This document shows positions 56,859 through 64,000 of a stretch of 64,000 bases of DNA, piece after piece. How positions within the stretch are numbered: position 1 is the first letter of the stretch; every line of letters starts with the position of its first letter. This stretch comes from Chitinophagales bacterium. Lineage in GTDB: Bacteria > Bacteroidota > Bacteroidia > Chitinophagales > JADIYW01. Below the pieces are notes generated by a model that worked only from the letters and a program-made list of their open reading frames with translations, did not search any database and was not told the origin of the DNA. The stretch is from positions 1-64,000 of the forward strand of contig JAMLHJ010000002.1 in assembly GCA_023957245.1 (NCBI GenBank), written 5' to 3'. A program made the position numbers and the translations under genes.

Positions 56859-57977
56859 TTACAAACTATCTAATAAAGTAAGATATTCTTTAGCGATAAA
56901 GTCTATTGAATAGGTATTAAGGGCTTTGTATCTTGCATTTTCGCCCATCTTCCTTTTTTCTTCTACATTCATCAAAATAAACTCCTCAATTTTGTTTTCA
57001 AGGTCTTTAGCATCTGCAACCTTACAGATAAGTCCATTGATGGTATGGTCAACTGTGTGTCTGCAACCTGGAGCATCAGTAGTAATGCATGGTTTGCCCA
57101 TAGCAAATGCTTCCAAAATTACCCTTGGGATACCTTCTCGATATGAGGGTAAAACTACGGCATCAGCTTGACAGATATAATAGCGGGTGTTTTTCTTAAA
57201 GCCAAGTATTTCAATAATATTTTCTTCTTTCCATAACTCAATGTCTTTTTCAGGTACAGCTGCAGGATTACCTATGTCTGTGTCTCCAAGAAGAATAAAT
57301 CGAGTATCAGAATATTTGATAGCAATGTTTTTGGCCGCTGTAATATATTCATAAACGCCTTTGTCTTTTAGTAATCTAGCTATCATTAAAAAGGTCGTCA
57401 CTCCACTATTTTTTGGAATAGAATCACAATAATTGGGATGATAAAAATCTGTATCTATCCCAGAACCATTAACTAATCGACTCTTTCGAATGGAAACTAA
57501 GCCTGATTGTTCAAAAAGAGCTTTGTCATCTGCATTTTGAAAATAGACAAGATGTGAAAATTTAAAAGCAATTTTGTATAAAATCTTAGCTATCGAAGAA
57601 CTCAAGCCATTGTTAAGGAATACATATCCCAACCCAGTCACTGTGCTAATAGTCTTTATGCGAGTCAAAAAACCTGCAATACTGCCATAAATATTGGGCT
57701 TTATTGTATATTGAAGAACAATGTCAAGCTTAGATTGTCTATATATTTTTGCAAGTTCAAAAATTAATAATAAGTCTATCAATGGATTGGTACCTTTTCT
57801 AGAAAGGCCTTTGACATATTGAATATTAAAACCAAGTCGATCCAATTCGGCACTATGTTCATCATTTGGGGCAATTATGATGATTTGATGACCTGCTTGC
57901 TTCAAAGCATGAATAAGCCCTAGTCTAAAATTCAATATATTCCATGAGGTATTTGCAATTATCCCTATTTTTTTCAC
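56859..57977 (-). CDS. GT4-family glycosyltransferase
   Basis: The 372-residue GT-B enzyme has an N-terminal acceptor domain (IIANTSWNILNFRLGLIHALKQAGHQIIIIAP) and a C-terminal nucleotide-sugar domain with TFLMIARLLKDKGVYEYI (about 195) and the E-x7-E motif in PSYREGIPRVILEAFAMGKP (about 278-297). It probably adds the second sugar to the lipid carrier loaded by the neighbouring WecA-like transferase. The sugars cannot be predicted. It reads toward the WecA-like gene and diverges from mvaD. Confidence 0.9.
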   Translation of the reverse strand: MKKIGIIANTSWNILNFRLGLIHALKQAGHQIIIIAPNDEHSAELDRLGFNIQYVKGLSRKGTNPLIDLLLIFELAKIYRQSKLDIVLQYTIKPNIYGSIAGFLTRIKTISTVTGLGYVFLNNGLSSSIAKILYKIAFKFSHLVYFQNADDKALFEQSGLVSIRKSRLVNGSGIDTDFYHPNYCDSIPKNSGVTTFLMIARLLKDKGVYEYITAAKNIAIKYSDTRFILLGDTDIGNPAAVPEKDIELWKEENIIEILGFKKNTRYYICQADAVVLPSYREGIPRVILEAFAMGKPCITTDAPGCRHTVDHTINGLICKVADAKDLENKIEEFILMNVEEKRKMGENARYKALNTYSIDFIAKEYLTLLDSL

Positions 57978-58109
57978 AGTAATTCTCTTAGACTTATTCA
58001 GATATTCAAATTAGTTGGCAAAGTAAAATTATATTTTTCAAATTGAAAATTATTATGTGTTTAAAGTATGCATATTTGTATATCTGCTAGTCTGTATGAA
58101 ACTTTACTG

Positions 58110-58117
58110 TACATTTG
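58110..58117 (+). promoter_or_regulatory. -7 box of the mvaD-mvk operon
   Basis: TACATTTG matches TAnnTTTG and lies 18 bp before the ATG at 58136. It overlaps an upstream in-frame TTG (58115), which rules that TTG out as the start. Confidence 0.55.
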
Positions 58118-58135
58118 CACTTGTTATTAAAGATT

Positions 58136-59203
58136 ATGAGTACTCTCCAAGTAAATAAGAATGAAGGTATGGTGGCTTGGAAATCTCCTTCAAATATTGC
58201 ATTAGTTAAATATTGGGGTAAATATGCGAAGCAATATCCTAGAAATGCATCAGTCAGCTTTACTCTTCAAGATGCTTATACTGAAACATCTATTAAGTAT
58301 GTCAGGAAACCAGATAATGTTGAAGGTGTTTCAATGAGTTTTTTGTTTGAAGGAGAGAAAAAGATAAAATTTGAAGAAAAAATAAGAAAATTCTTATCAT
58401 CTATTATCGAATATTTTCCTTTTTTGAATGACTTACACCTTGATATAGAGAGCAAAAATTCATTTCCTCATTCGACAGGAATTGCTTCATCTGCATCTTC
58501 GATGAGCGCATTAGCTCTATGTCTTTGTGATATTGAAAGAGAATTTTTGAATAGATTGAATGATGAAGTTGATTTTTTTCAAAAAGCTTCAGTTATAGCT
58601 CGATTAGGTTCTGGAAGTGCAAGTCGCTCTGTTTTTCCTTATTTGGCAGAATGGGGAGAATTAATCACTGTAGATGGTTCTTCTAATGAGTTTGCAATAC
58701 CTGTAGCAGAAAGAGCACATCCCATATTTCATACGTATAGAGATAGTATATTAATTATTAGTGCTGCAGAAAAATCTGTTTCTAGTCGGGCAGGTCATGC
58801 GCTGATGGAAGGCAATCCGTATGCAGAACAAAGATACCTTCAAGCGAATATTCATGTGAAACAATTGCTAGATGCGATGCAAGAAGGTGATGTTGACACA
58901 TGGGGAAAAATAATAGAAAAGGAAGCGCTAACTCTTCATGCATTGATGATGGCATCTGAACCTCCATTTATTTTGCTGCATCCTAATACATTGATTGCCA
59001 TAGAGAAAATACAACATTTCAGAATAGAAAAAAATCTTCCTATCTATTTTACCTTAGACGCAGGACCTAATATTCATGTCCTTTATCCCGATAATATTAA
59101 AAAAGAAATAATATCGTTTATCGATAAAGAGTTAGTACCTTTGTGTGAGAATCAACGAGTAATTCATGACCTTGTAGGCAAAGGTCCTGAAAAAATAAGT
59201 TAA
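58136..59203 (+). CDS. mvaD: Diphosphomevalonate decarboxylase
   Basis: The 355-residue GHMP-fold enzyme converts mevalonate diphosphate to isopentenyl diphosphate with ATP. The signature WKSPSNIALVKYWGKYAKQYPRNASVSFTL (about 15-44) and the phosphate loop SFPHSTGIASSASSMSALALC (about 113-133) are intact, as is the Asp in the late motif YFTLDAGPNIHVL. The start at 58136 is set by the promoter just upstream. mvk follows after 1 bp. Its presence shows that this organism makes isoprenoids by the mevalonate route. Confidence 0.95.
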   Translation: MSTLQVNKNEGMVAWKSPSNIALVKYWGKYAKQYPRNASVSFTLQDAYTETSIKYVRKPDNVEGVSMSFLFEGEKKIKFEEKIRKFLSSIIEYFPFLNDLHLDIESKNSFPHSTGIASSASSMSALALCLCDIEREFLNRLNDEVDFFQKASVIARLGSGSASRSVFPYLAEWGELITVDGSSNEFAIPVAERAHPIFHTYRDSILIISAAEKSVSSRAGHALMEGNPYAEQRYLQANIHVKQLLDAMQEGDVDTWGKIIEKEALTLHALMMASEPPFILLHPNTLIAIEKIQHFRIEKNLPIYFTLDAGPNIHVLYPDNIKKEIISFIDKELVPLCENQRVIHDLVGKGPEKIS

Positions 59204-59204
59204 A

Positions 59205-60152
59205 ATGTCAAAAAAGGACACCACATTCCATTCTAAAATCCTCCTTTTTGGAGAGTATAGCATTATACAAGATAGTATGGGCTTGACAGTTCCGTATGAA
59301 ATTTTTAAGGGTTTCTTGACCTTTTCAGATGATACCGTTTCTGAAGAATTTAAATTACAATCTAATGCACATTTGAAAAATCTTGGAAATTATATTCAAG
59401 AACAGATGAATTTGGGTCACCTTAATTTCGATTTTGATATTTCAGCATTTCAAAAAGATTTAGCAGAAGGTATTTTCTTTAATTCTACTATCCCTCAGGG
59501 GTTTGGTGTGGGAAGCTCTGGCGCATTGGTGGCAGCTGTTTATGAAAGATATGTAAAAGATAAAATTACATTGGATGAACAGCCTACAAAGGAAACTATT
59601 GCTGAATTGAAATGGGTGCTTGGAATAATGGAGTCATTCTTTCATGGAAAAAGTTCAGGGGTGGATCCATTGATTTGTTATTTGAATCTTCCTTTGTTGA
59701 TAAAAGAAAATCAAGAAATCGAACCTGTCAAGGTTGCTATGAAAAAAGATGGAGAAGGAGCAATCTTCTTAATTGATACGGGAATCTCTAGAAAGACAGA
59801 GCCATTAGTGAAGTATTATATGGAGCAAATGGAAAAACCTTCTTACCGTGAGTTTGTGGATAAGCAACTCAAGCCATTTGCCAATAATTGTATTCAAGCA
59901 TTTTTAGAAGGAGACACTGAAACTTTGTTTGGATATATGAAAAAACTTTCCCATTTCCAGTTTCAACATTTTAAACCTATGATTCCTCAGTTTTTCAATA
60001 AGCATTGGAAAAAAGGGCTAGATAGTGGTGATTATTATTTCAAACTTTGTGGTGCAGGTGGTGGTGGATTTATCTTAGGTTTCACTAAGAATATTAATAA
60101 AACAAGAGAGCAGTTGAAAGGGCAGAAATTAGAAGTATTGAGTTATATCTAA
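59205..60152 (+). CDS. Mevalonate kinase-like GHMP kinase
   Basis: The 315-residue GHMP kinase has the N-terminal substrate motif FHSKILLFGEYSIIQDSMGLTVPY (about 8-31), the ATP loop PQGFGVGSSGALVAAVYERY (about 97-116), FHGKSSGVDPLICYLN with the catalytic Asp (about 147), and the C-terminal KLCGAGGGGFILGF. The position directly after mvaD (1-bp gap) and the motif order support mevalonate kinase; phosphomevalonate kinase is the alternative. The remaining pathway genes are not in the window. It converges on uvrA with a 9-bp gap. Confidence 0.88.
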   Translation: MSKKDTTFHSKILLFGEYSIIQDSMGLTVPYEIFKGFLTFSDDTVSEEFKLQSNAHLKNLGNYIQEQMNLGHLNFDFDISAFQKDLAEGIFFNSTIPQGFGVGSSGALVAAVYERYVKDKITLDEQPTKETIAELKWVLGIMESFFHGKSSGVDPLICYLNLPLLIKENQEIEPVKVAMKKDGEGAIFLIDTGISRKTEPLVKYYMEQMEKPSYREFVDKQLKPFANNCIQAFLEGDTETLFGYMKKLSHFQFQHFKPMIPQFFNKHWKKGLDSGDYYFKLCGAGGGGFILGFTKNINKTREQLKGQKLEVLSYI

Positions 60153-60161
60153 TTGATTTTC

Positions 60162-62942
60162 CTACAATTTATCTTTCAAAAATTTTCCTGTTATAGATTT
60201 CTCTTCTTCAACAATTCCTTCTGGACGTCCTTGATATAATAAATACCCTCCTCCTTTCCCACCAGTAGGTCCCAAATCAATGATATAATCAGCGCATTTT
60301 ATCACTTCTAAATTGTGTTCAACGACAACGATTGTGTGCCCTGACCTGAGTAATGCATAAAAGGCATTCAATAATTTATTGATATCGTGGAAATGAAGTC
60401 CGGTAGTAGGTTCGTCAAATAAAAACAATGTAGGCTGACTACTGAATCCTTTTGAAAGAAAAGATGCAAGTTTGACTCTTTGTGCTTCTCCTCCACTTAA
60501 TGTGCTACTAGATTGCCCTAATTGAATATATCCCAAACCGACATCAGCGAGTGGTTGGAGTTTATTGGCTAATTCTTTTTTATCTTGAAAAAATTGGATA
60601 GCCTCATCTATTGTCATTTGTAATATATCAGAAATGTTTTTCTCCTTATATCTTACTTCTAATATTTCATTCTTAAAACGTTTCCCTTTACAGGTTTCAC
60701 AAGTCAAATGGATGTCTGCTAAAAATTGCATTTCAACAACAGTTTCTCCCTCTCCTAAGCAGGTTTCGCAACGACCTCCATCTACGTTAAATGAAAAATG
60801 TTTTGGTTGGTAACCTCGTATTTTTGATAAAGCTTGAGATGCATATAAATCTCTGATAACATCATAGGCTTTAATATAAGTCACAGGATTGGAGCGAGAG
60901 GAACGACCGATAGGACTTTGGTCCACCATTTCTATTTTTGAGATTAATTTAGCTGGGAAGCTTAACTCTCTATGATGACCAGGTTTTAAAGATGCTGATT
61001 CTAATTTGTTTTTGATAGCTGGATATAAAATTTGTTTGATTAATGTCGATTTTCCCGAACCAGAAACGCCAGTTACTACTGTCAATGCTTGGATAGGAAT
61101 TTTCACATCAATATTTTTCAAATTATGCTCTCTTGCTCCTATAATATTAATATTGTTGGCTGTCAGCACCCTTTTATCAGGTAATGGAATACTCAGTTCT
61201 CCATTTAAGTATTGTGTAGTCAGACTTTTTTCTCCTTTGGTATTGAAAGGGCCTTTAAAGACAACTTCTCCTCCCAATCTGCCGGCACCTGGGCCTATAT
61301 CAATCAAGTAATCTGAACTGCGGATAATATCTTCTTCATGTTCGACAACAATTACTGTGTTTCCTAAATTTCTCAAATGCTTAAGGATTTTTATTAGTTT
61401 ATTGGTGTCTTGAGGGTGTAGTCCAATACTAGGTTCATCTAAAATATAGAGTGAGCCTGTTAAGTTGCTTCCTAATGTACGGGTGAGATTGATACGCTGA
61501 GATTCGCCTCCAGAAAGGGTATTCGAATATCTATTTAAAGTTAAATATTCCAATCCCACGTCTATCATAAATTGTAATCTATTAGAAATCTCTAGGAGTA
61601 TGCGATTGGCAATCTGTCTATCATACTTTGATAAAGAAAGGTTTCCAAACCATTCATGCAATTCTAAAATGGTCATAGATAACAATTCACCGATATTGCA
61701 ATTGTTGATTTTCACATATTGAGCCTCTTTTCTTATCCTTGTTCCTTTACATTCTGGGCACAAAGCTCTTCCTCTATATCTGGAAAGTAGTACTCGGTAT
61801 TGAATTTTATAAGTTTGTGATTCGACATCGTCGAAAAATTGCTTTATCCCTAATGTCCCAGAGGTTCCATTCCATAATAAATTATATTCTTCAGCGGTCA
61901 AATCTTCAATTGGGCAATGAATTCTAAAGCCATTTTTGCTAGAAGATGTGATAAATTGTTGCTTCCACCAGTTCATTGTTTCTCCTTTCCATGGAGCGAC
62001 AGCCCCTTCATAGACGGATAATGATTTATCTGGAATGACCAAATCTTCATCAACACCTAAAATATTGCCATACCCTTCACATGTCGAACATGCACCGTAA
62101 GGTGAATTAAAATTGAAAAGTTGTGCAGAAGGTTGTTCAAAGGAAATGCCATCTAATTCAAATACTGTACTGAAATCATGAGAGGATTCTCCAGGAAAAT
62201 CTATTCTACAATATCCCTCACTCAGTTCAAATGCTTGTTGAACGGAGTCTGCCATCCTATGAATAGAATCTTCATCTTTTTTGATAACAGAACGGTCAAT
62301 AATGGCATAATTGTTTTTTGCTTGTAATAAACGTTCTAAATCGGTATTTTCATTTTGCAAATCAAGTCTAATAATTTTTTCATTAGAAACAATTCTGTTG
62401 ACTCCTTTTGAGATAAGCTCTTCTATTATTGAAGCAGAAAATTGAAGAGGAGCAAGAATTTGATATTTTTTACCTTCTTCATATTGGCAGAGGAAATCAA
62501 CTACATCGGAGACTTCATCTTTTTTCACTAATTGTCCAGAAATTGGAGAATAGGTCTTGCCTATTCTGCTGAATAGTAATCGTAGAAAGTCATAAATCTC
62601 AGTCAGTGTTCCTACTGTAGAGCGAGTTGTTGTGGCTGTTACCTTTTGTTCGATAGCTATAGCTGGTGACAATCCTTTGATATAATCGACATCAGGCTTC
62701 TCCATTCTGTCCAAAAATTGACGGGCATAAGAAGATAAGGATTCTACATAACGGCGCTGACCTTCGGCATAAAGTGTGTCAAATGCTAACGTGGATTTCC
62801 CAGAACCAGATACACCGGTAATGACGACCAATTTATTTCTTGGTATTTCTAAAGAAATATTTTTTAGATTATGAGTGCGTGCTCCTTTAATCAATATATT
62901 CTTGTTATTTATCGTAGAAATAGGTGCTTGAGTATCAGACAT
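60162..62942 (-). CDS. uvrA: Excinuclease ABC subunit UvrA
   Basis: The 926-residue protein has two ABC ATPase halves with Walker [16 protein letters not shown] (about 40-54) and [13 protein letters not shown] (about 630), two LSGGE signatures, and Walker B motifs [11 protein letters not shown] and [11 protein letters not shown]. Cys pairs mark the zinc modules ([25 protein letters not shown] with CETCKGKR), and [13 protein letters not shown] marks the UvrB-binding region. UvrA finds bulky DNA lesions and loads UvrB. The length is normal. It diverges from the sigma-factor gene. Confidence 0.97.
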   Translation of the reverse strand: MSDTQAPISTINNKNILIKGARTHNLKNISLEIPRNKLVVITGVSGSGKSTLAFDTLYAEGQRRYVESLSSYARQFLDRMEKPDVDYIKGLSPAIAIEQKVTATTTRSTVGTLTEIYDFLRLLFSRIGKTYSPISGQLVKKDEVSDVVDFLCQYEEGKKYQILAPLQFSASIIEELISKGVNRIVSNEKIIRLDLQNENTDLERLLQAKNNYAIIDRSVIKKDEDSIHRMADSVQQAFELSEGYCRIDFPGESSHDFSTVFELDGISFEQPSAQLFNFNSPYGACSTCEGYGNILGVDEDLVIPDKSLSVYEGAVAPWKGETMNWWKQQFITSSSKNGFRIHCPIEDLTAEEYNLLWNGTSGTLGIKQFFDDVESQTYKIQYRVLLSRYRGRALCPECKGTRIRKEAQYVKINNCNIGELLSMTILELHEWFGNLSLSKYDRQIANRILLEISNRLQFMIDVGLEYLTLNRYSNTLSGGESQRINLTRTLGSNLTGSLYILDEPSIGLHPQDTNKLIKILKHLRNLGNTVIVVEHEEDIIRSSDYLIDIGPGAGRLGGEVVFKGPFNTKGEKSLTTQYLNGELSIPLPDKRVLTANNINIIGAREHNLKNIDVKIPIQALTVVTGVSGSGKSTLIKQILYPAIKNKLESASLKPGHHRELSFPAKLISKIEMVDQSPIGRSSRSNPVTYIKAYDVIRDLYASQALSKIRGYQPKHFSFNVDGGRCETCLGEGETVVEMQFLADIHLTCETCKGKRFKNEILEVRYKEKNISDILQMTIDEAIQFFQDKKELANKLQPLADVGLGYIQLGQSSSTLSGGEAQRVKLASFLSKGFSSQPTLFLFDEPTTGLHFHDINKLLNAFYALLRSGHTIVVVEHNLEVIKCADYIIDLGPTGGKGGGYLLYQGRPEGIVEEEKSITGKFLKDKL

Positions 62943-63107
62943 TTTTAAAAAAAGTGTTAAAACAACTAAAATATAAGAGTAAAACTAAAATATAACAGTT
63001 TATAGGGATAAAAGGTTAAATCTATTTTGCATAAATTAGTCTTAATATTCAGTTAACATTAAAATAGCCTATGATAAAATTCTACACATTAATAATTGCT
63101 GTAAAAA

Positions 63108-63698
63108 ATGAAGAGGACTTATTGTGTAGAAAAGACAGACTTAGAGCTTGTCAAAGATTATCAAAAGGGCGAAATAGAGGCTTTAAATATCTTAATTCAG
63201 AGGCATAAGAAGAGAGTTTTTACCTCTATTGTTATTTTGGTGAAGGATAAATATCTCGCTGAAGATATTTTTCAAGAAACCTTTGTCAAGGTGATTGATA
63301 GCCTAAAATCTCGTGCATATAAAGAAGAAGGTAAGTTCCTTCCATGGGTAATGCGTATTTCCCATAATCTATGTATTGACTATTTCAGAAAAGTAAAAAG
63401 AAAACCTATTATCGTCGATAGTGAAGGAAATGATATTTTGGAAGGCATTGGATTTCTAGACAACAATGTTGAAGATGTCTGGATAAAGGAGCAAAATGCT
63501 ATGACTTTGAAGCAGTTAATCAAAATATTGCCAGATGAACAAAGAGAAGTATTGGTTTTGAGGCTTTATGCGGAACTGAGCTTTAAAGAAATTGCAGATA
63601 TGACTGATGTCAGTATAAACACGGCACTTGGAAGGATGCGTTATGCACTCATCAACCTTCGTAAAATGATAGAAGAGCAAAAACTACAATTGTATTAA
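63108..63698 (+). CDS. ECF-type RNA polymerase sigma factor
   Basis: The 196-residue sigma-70-family protein has region 2 (EALNILIQRHKKRVFTSIVILVKD, then LAEDIFQETFVKVIDSL, and WVMRISHNLCIDYFRKVKRK) and region 4 (LPDEQREVLVLRLYAELSFKEIADMTDVSINTALGRMRYAL) and no region 1.1 or 3, as in extracytoplasmic-function sigmas. No anti-sigma gene follows: downstream is an attC-like element and a gene on the opposite strand. The regulon is unknown. Confidence 0.93.
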   Translation: MKRTYCVEKTDLELVKDYQKGEIEALNILIQRHKKRVFTSIVILVKDKYLAEDIFQETFVKVIDSLKSRAYKEEGKFLPWVMRISHNLCIDYFRKVKRKPIIVDSEGNDILEGIGFLDNNVEDVWIKEQNAMTLKQLIKILPDEQREVLVLRLYAELSFKEIADMTDVSINTALGRMRYALINLRKMIEEQKLQLY

Positions 63699-63740
63699 TA
63701 GCCTTTGCTCTTCTTTCTTATAATTCAAGTTGTTCAACTA

Positions 63741-63867
63741 CCAGTTTACGACTTTGCGAGGGAGCGGACTTTTAGCACAAATGCTCAAACGAATAACCGA
63801 ACTTCAAATTTAGCACAAATGTTGATATGAAGCACTTTACGCGCTTTCTTGCAAAACCGAGTTATGG
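63741..63867 (+). repeat. attC-like hairpin, second family (copy H)
   Basis: The two ends are imperfect inverted repeats aligned without gaps. The left arm is CCAGTTTACGACTTTGCGAG and continues GGAGCG; the reverse complement of the right arm is CCATAACTCGGTTTTGCAAG and continues AAAGCG. The right end, TTGCAAAACCGAG followed by TTATGG, has the same box spacing (8 bp from TTGCA to TTR) as the 186-bp repeats. The 15-mer CTTTTAGCACAAATG is shared with copy B at 25854-25968. Confidence 0.65.
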
Positions 63868-63873
63868 GAAGGG

Positions 63874-64000
63874 TTAATCTTCGTCTTGTGGTATTGGCTC
63901 ATTATTCATAAACGCTTCAAATGCACCAATCGGAGCAAAATCAATATTTATTATGGAATAATCATCTTTATTTCGCCAAAGTCTAACGCTGTCAGTTCCT
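63874..64000 (-). CDS. C-terminal end of an unidentified protein (5' part beyond window)
   Basis: An open frame enters from the right edge and ends at the TAA complementary to 63874-63876. The visible 42 residues include SVRLWRNKDDYSIINIDFAP and end EPIPQDED. I recognise no family in this short piece. The frame stays open to the edge and stops 7 bp from the attC-like element H, as expected for a gene module next to such a site. Confidence 0.5.
   Translation of the reverse strand, partial: GTDSVRLWRNKDDYSIINIDFAPIGAFEAFMNNEPIPQDED

Noticed and set aside
58115..58135. mvaD start at TTG 58115
   Set aside because: The TTG lies inside the -7 promoter box TACATTTG, so it cannot be translated from that promoter.

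Overview
The window is AT-rich chromosomal DNA from a member of the Bacteroidota. This rests on a 2481-residue SprA (the type IX secretion translocon), the lineage-typical proteins DUF4290, DUF2851 and DUF1015, a DUF4290-murA pair, a tmRNA tag ending NYALAA, and several promoters with the TAnnTTTG -7 box of this phylum. Genus and class cannot be fixed from the window; no rRNA or tRNA gene was seen.

Layout. 1-1.2 kb: a PLD-type membrane protein cut by the window edge. 1.7-8.6 kb: an EthA-like Baeyer-Villiger monooxygenase, a universal stress protein, a K+-dependent membrane pyrophosphatase and a DUF1015 protein, separated by repeat-rich non-coding DNA. 8.9-15 kb (minus strand): DUF2851, then a likely operon of a flippase, dUTPase, sugar nucleotidyltransferase and TPR protein. 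15.2-23.3 kb (plus): ruvA-sprA. 23.5-35.5 kb: an accessory region. 35.6-40.2 kb (minus): an M19 dipeptidase-like protein and an exported TPR-CHAT protein. 40.2-48 kb (plus): leuB, a voltage-sensor-like membrane protein, the fused mutase IcmF and an FG-GAP protein. 48.1 kb: tmRNA. 48.8-55 kb (minus): HIT, greA, MoxR, murA, DUF4290 and uvrD/pcrA. 55-63.7 kb: a CoA-pyrophosphatase-type Nudix enzyme, WecA-like and GT4 glycosylation genes, the mevalonate genes mvaD-mvk, uvrA and an ECF sigma factor. The right edge holds an attC-like hairpin and the end of another accessory gene.

The most unusual part is 24.7-35.5 kb. Short gene modules, all on the plus strand, are separated by related intergenic repeats of about 170-200 bp. 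Similarity between repeats stops at a conserved junction immediately before TTR. The modules are two ADP-ribosylglycohydrolases, a DEDDh exonuclease-RecQ-UvrD fusion, a HigBA pair whose toxin is frameshifted, a PemK toxin with an unrecognised partner, a ParE-type toxin-antitoxin pair and a small Cys-rich protein. This looks like an integrase-distant integron cassette array carrying addiction and probable defence or DNA-repair modules. A second attC-like family, with clearly palindromic arms, occurs at 25.9 kb (inverted) and at 63.8 kb. No integrase gene lies in the window, so the integron reading is an inference.

Other points: MurA has Asp in place of the catalytic-loop Cys targeted by fosfomycin; greA has a terminator-like hairpin at the very start of its predicted leader; and two genes have a -7 box only four bases before their ATG, which suggests leaderless mRNAs.
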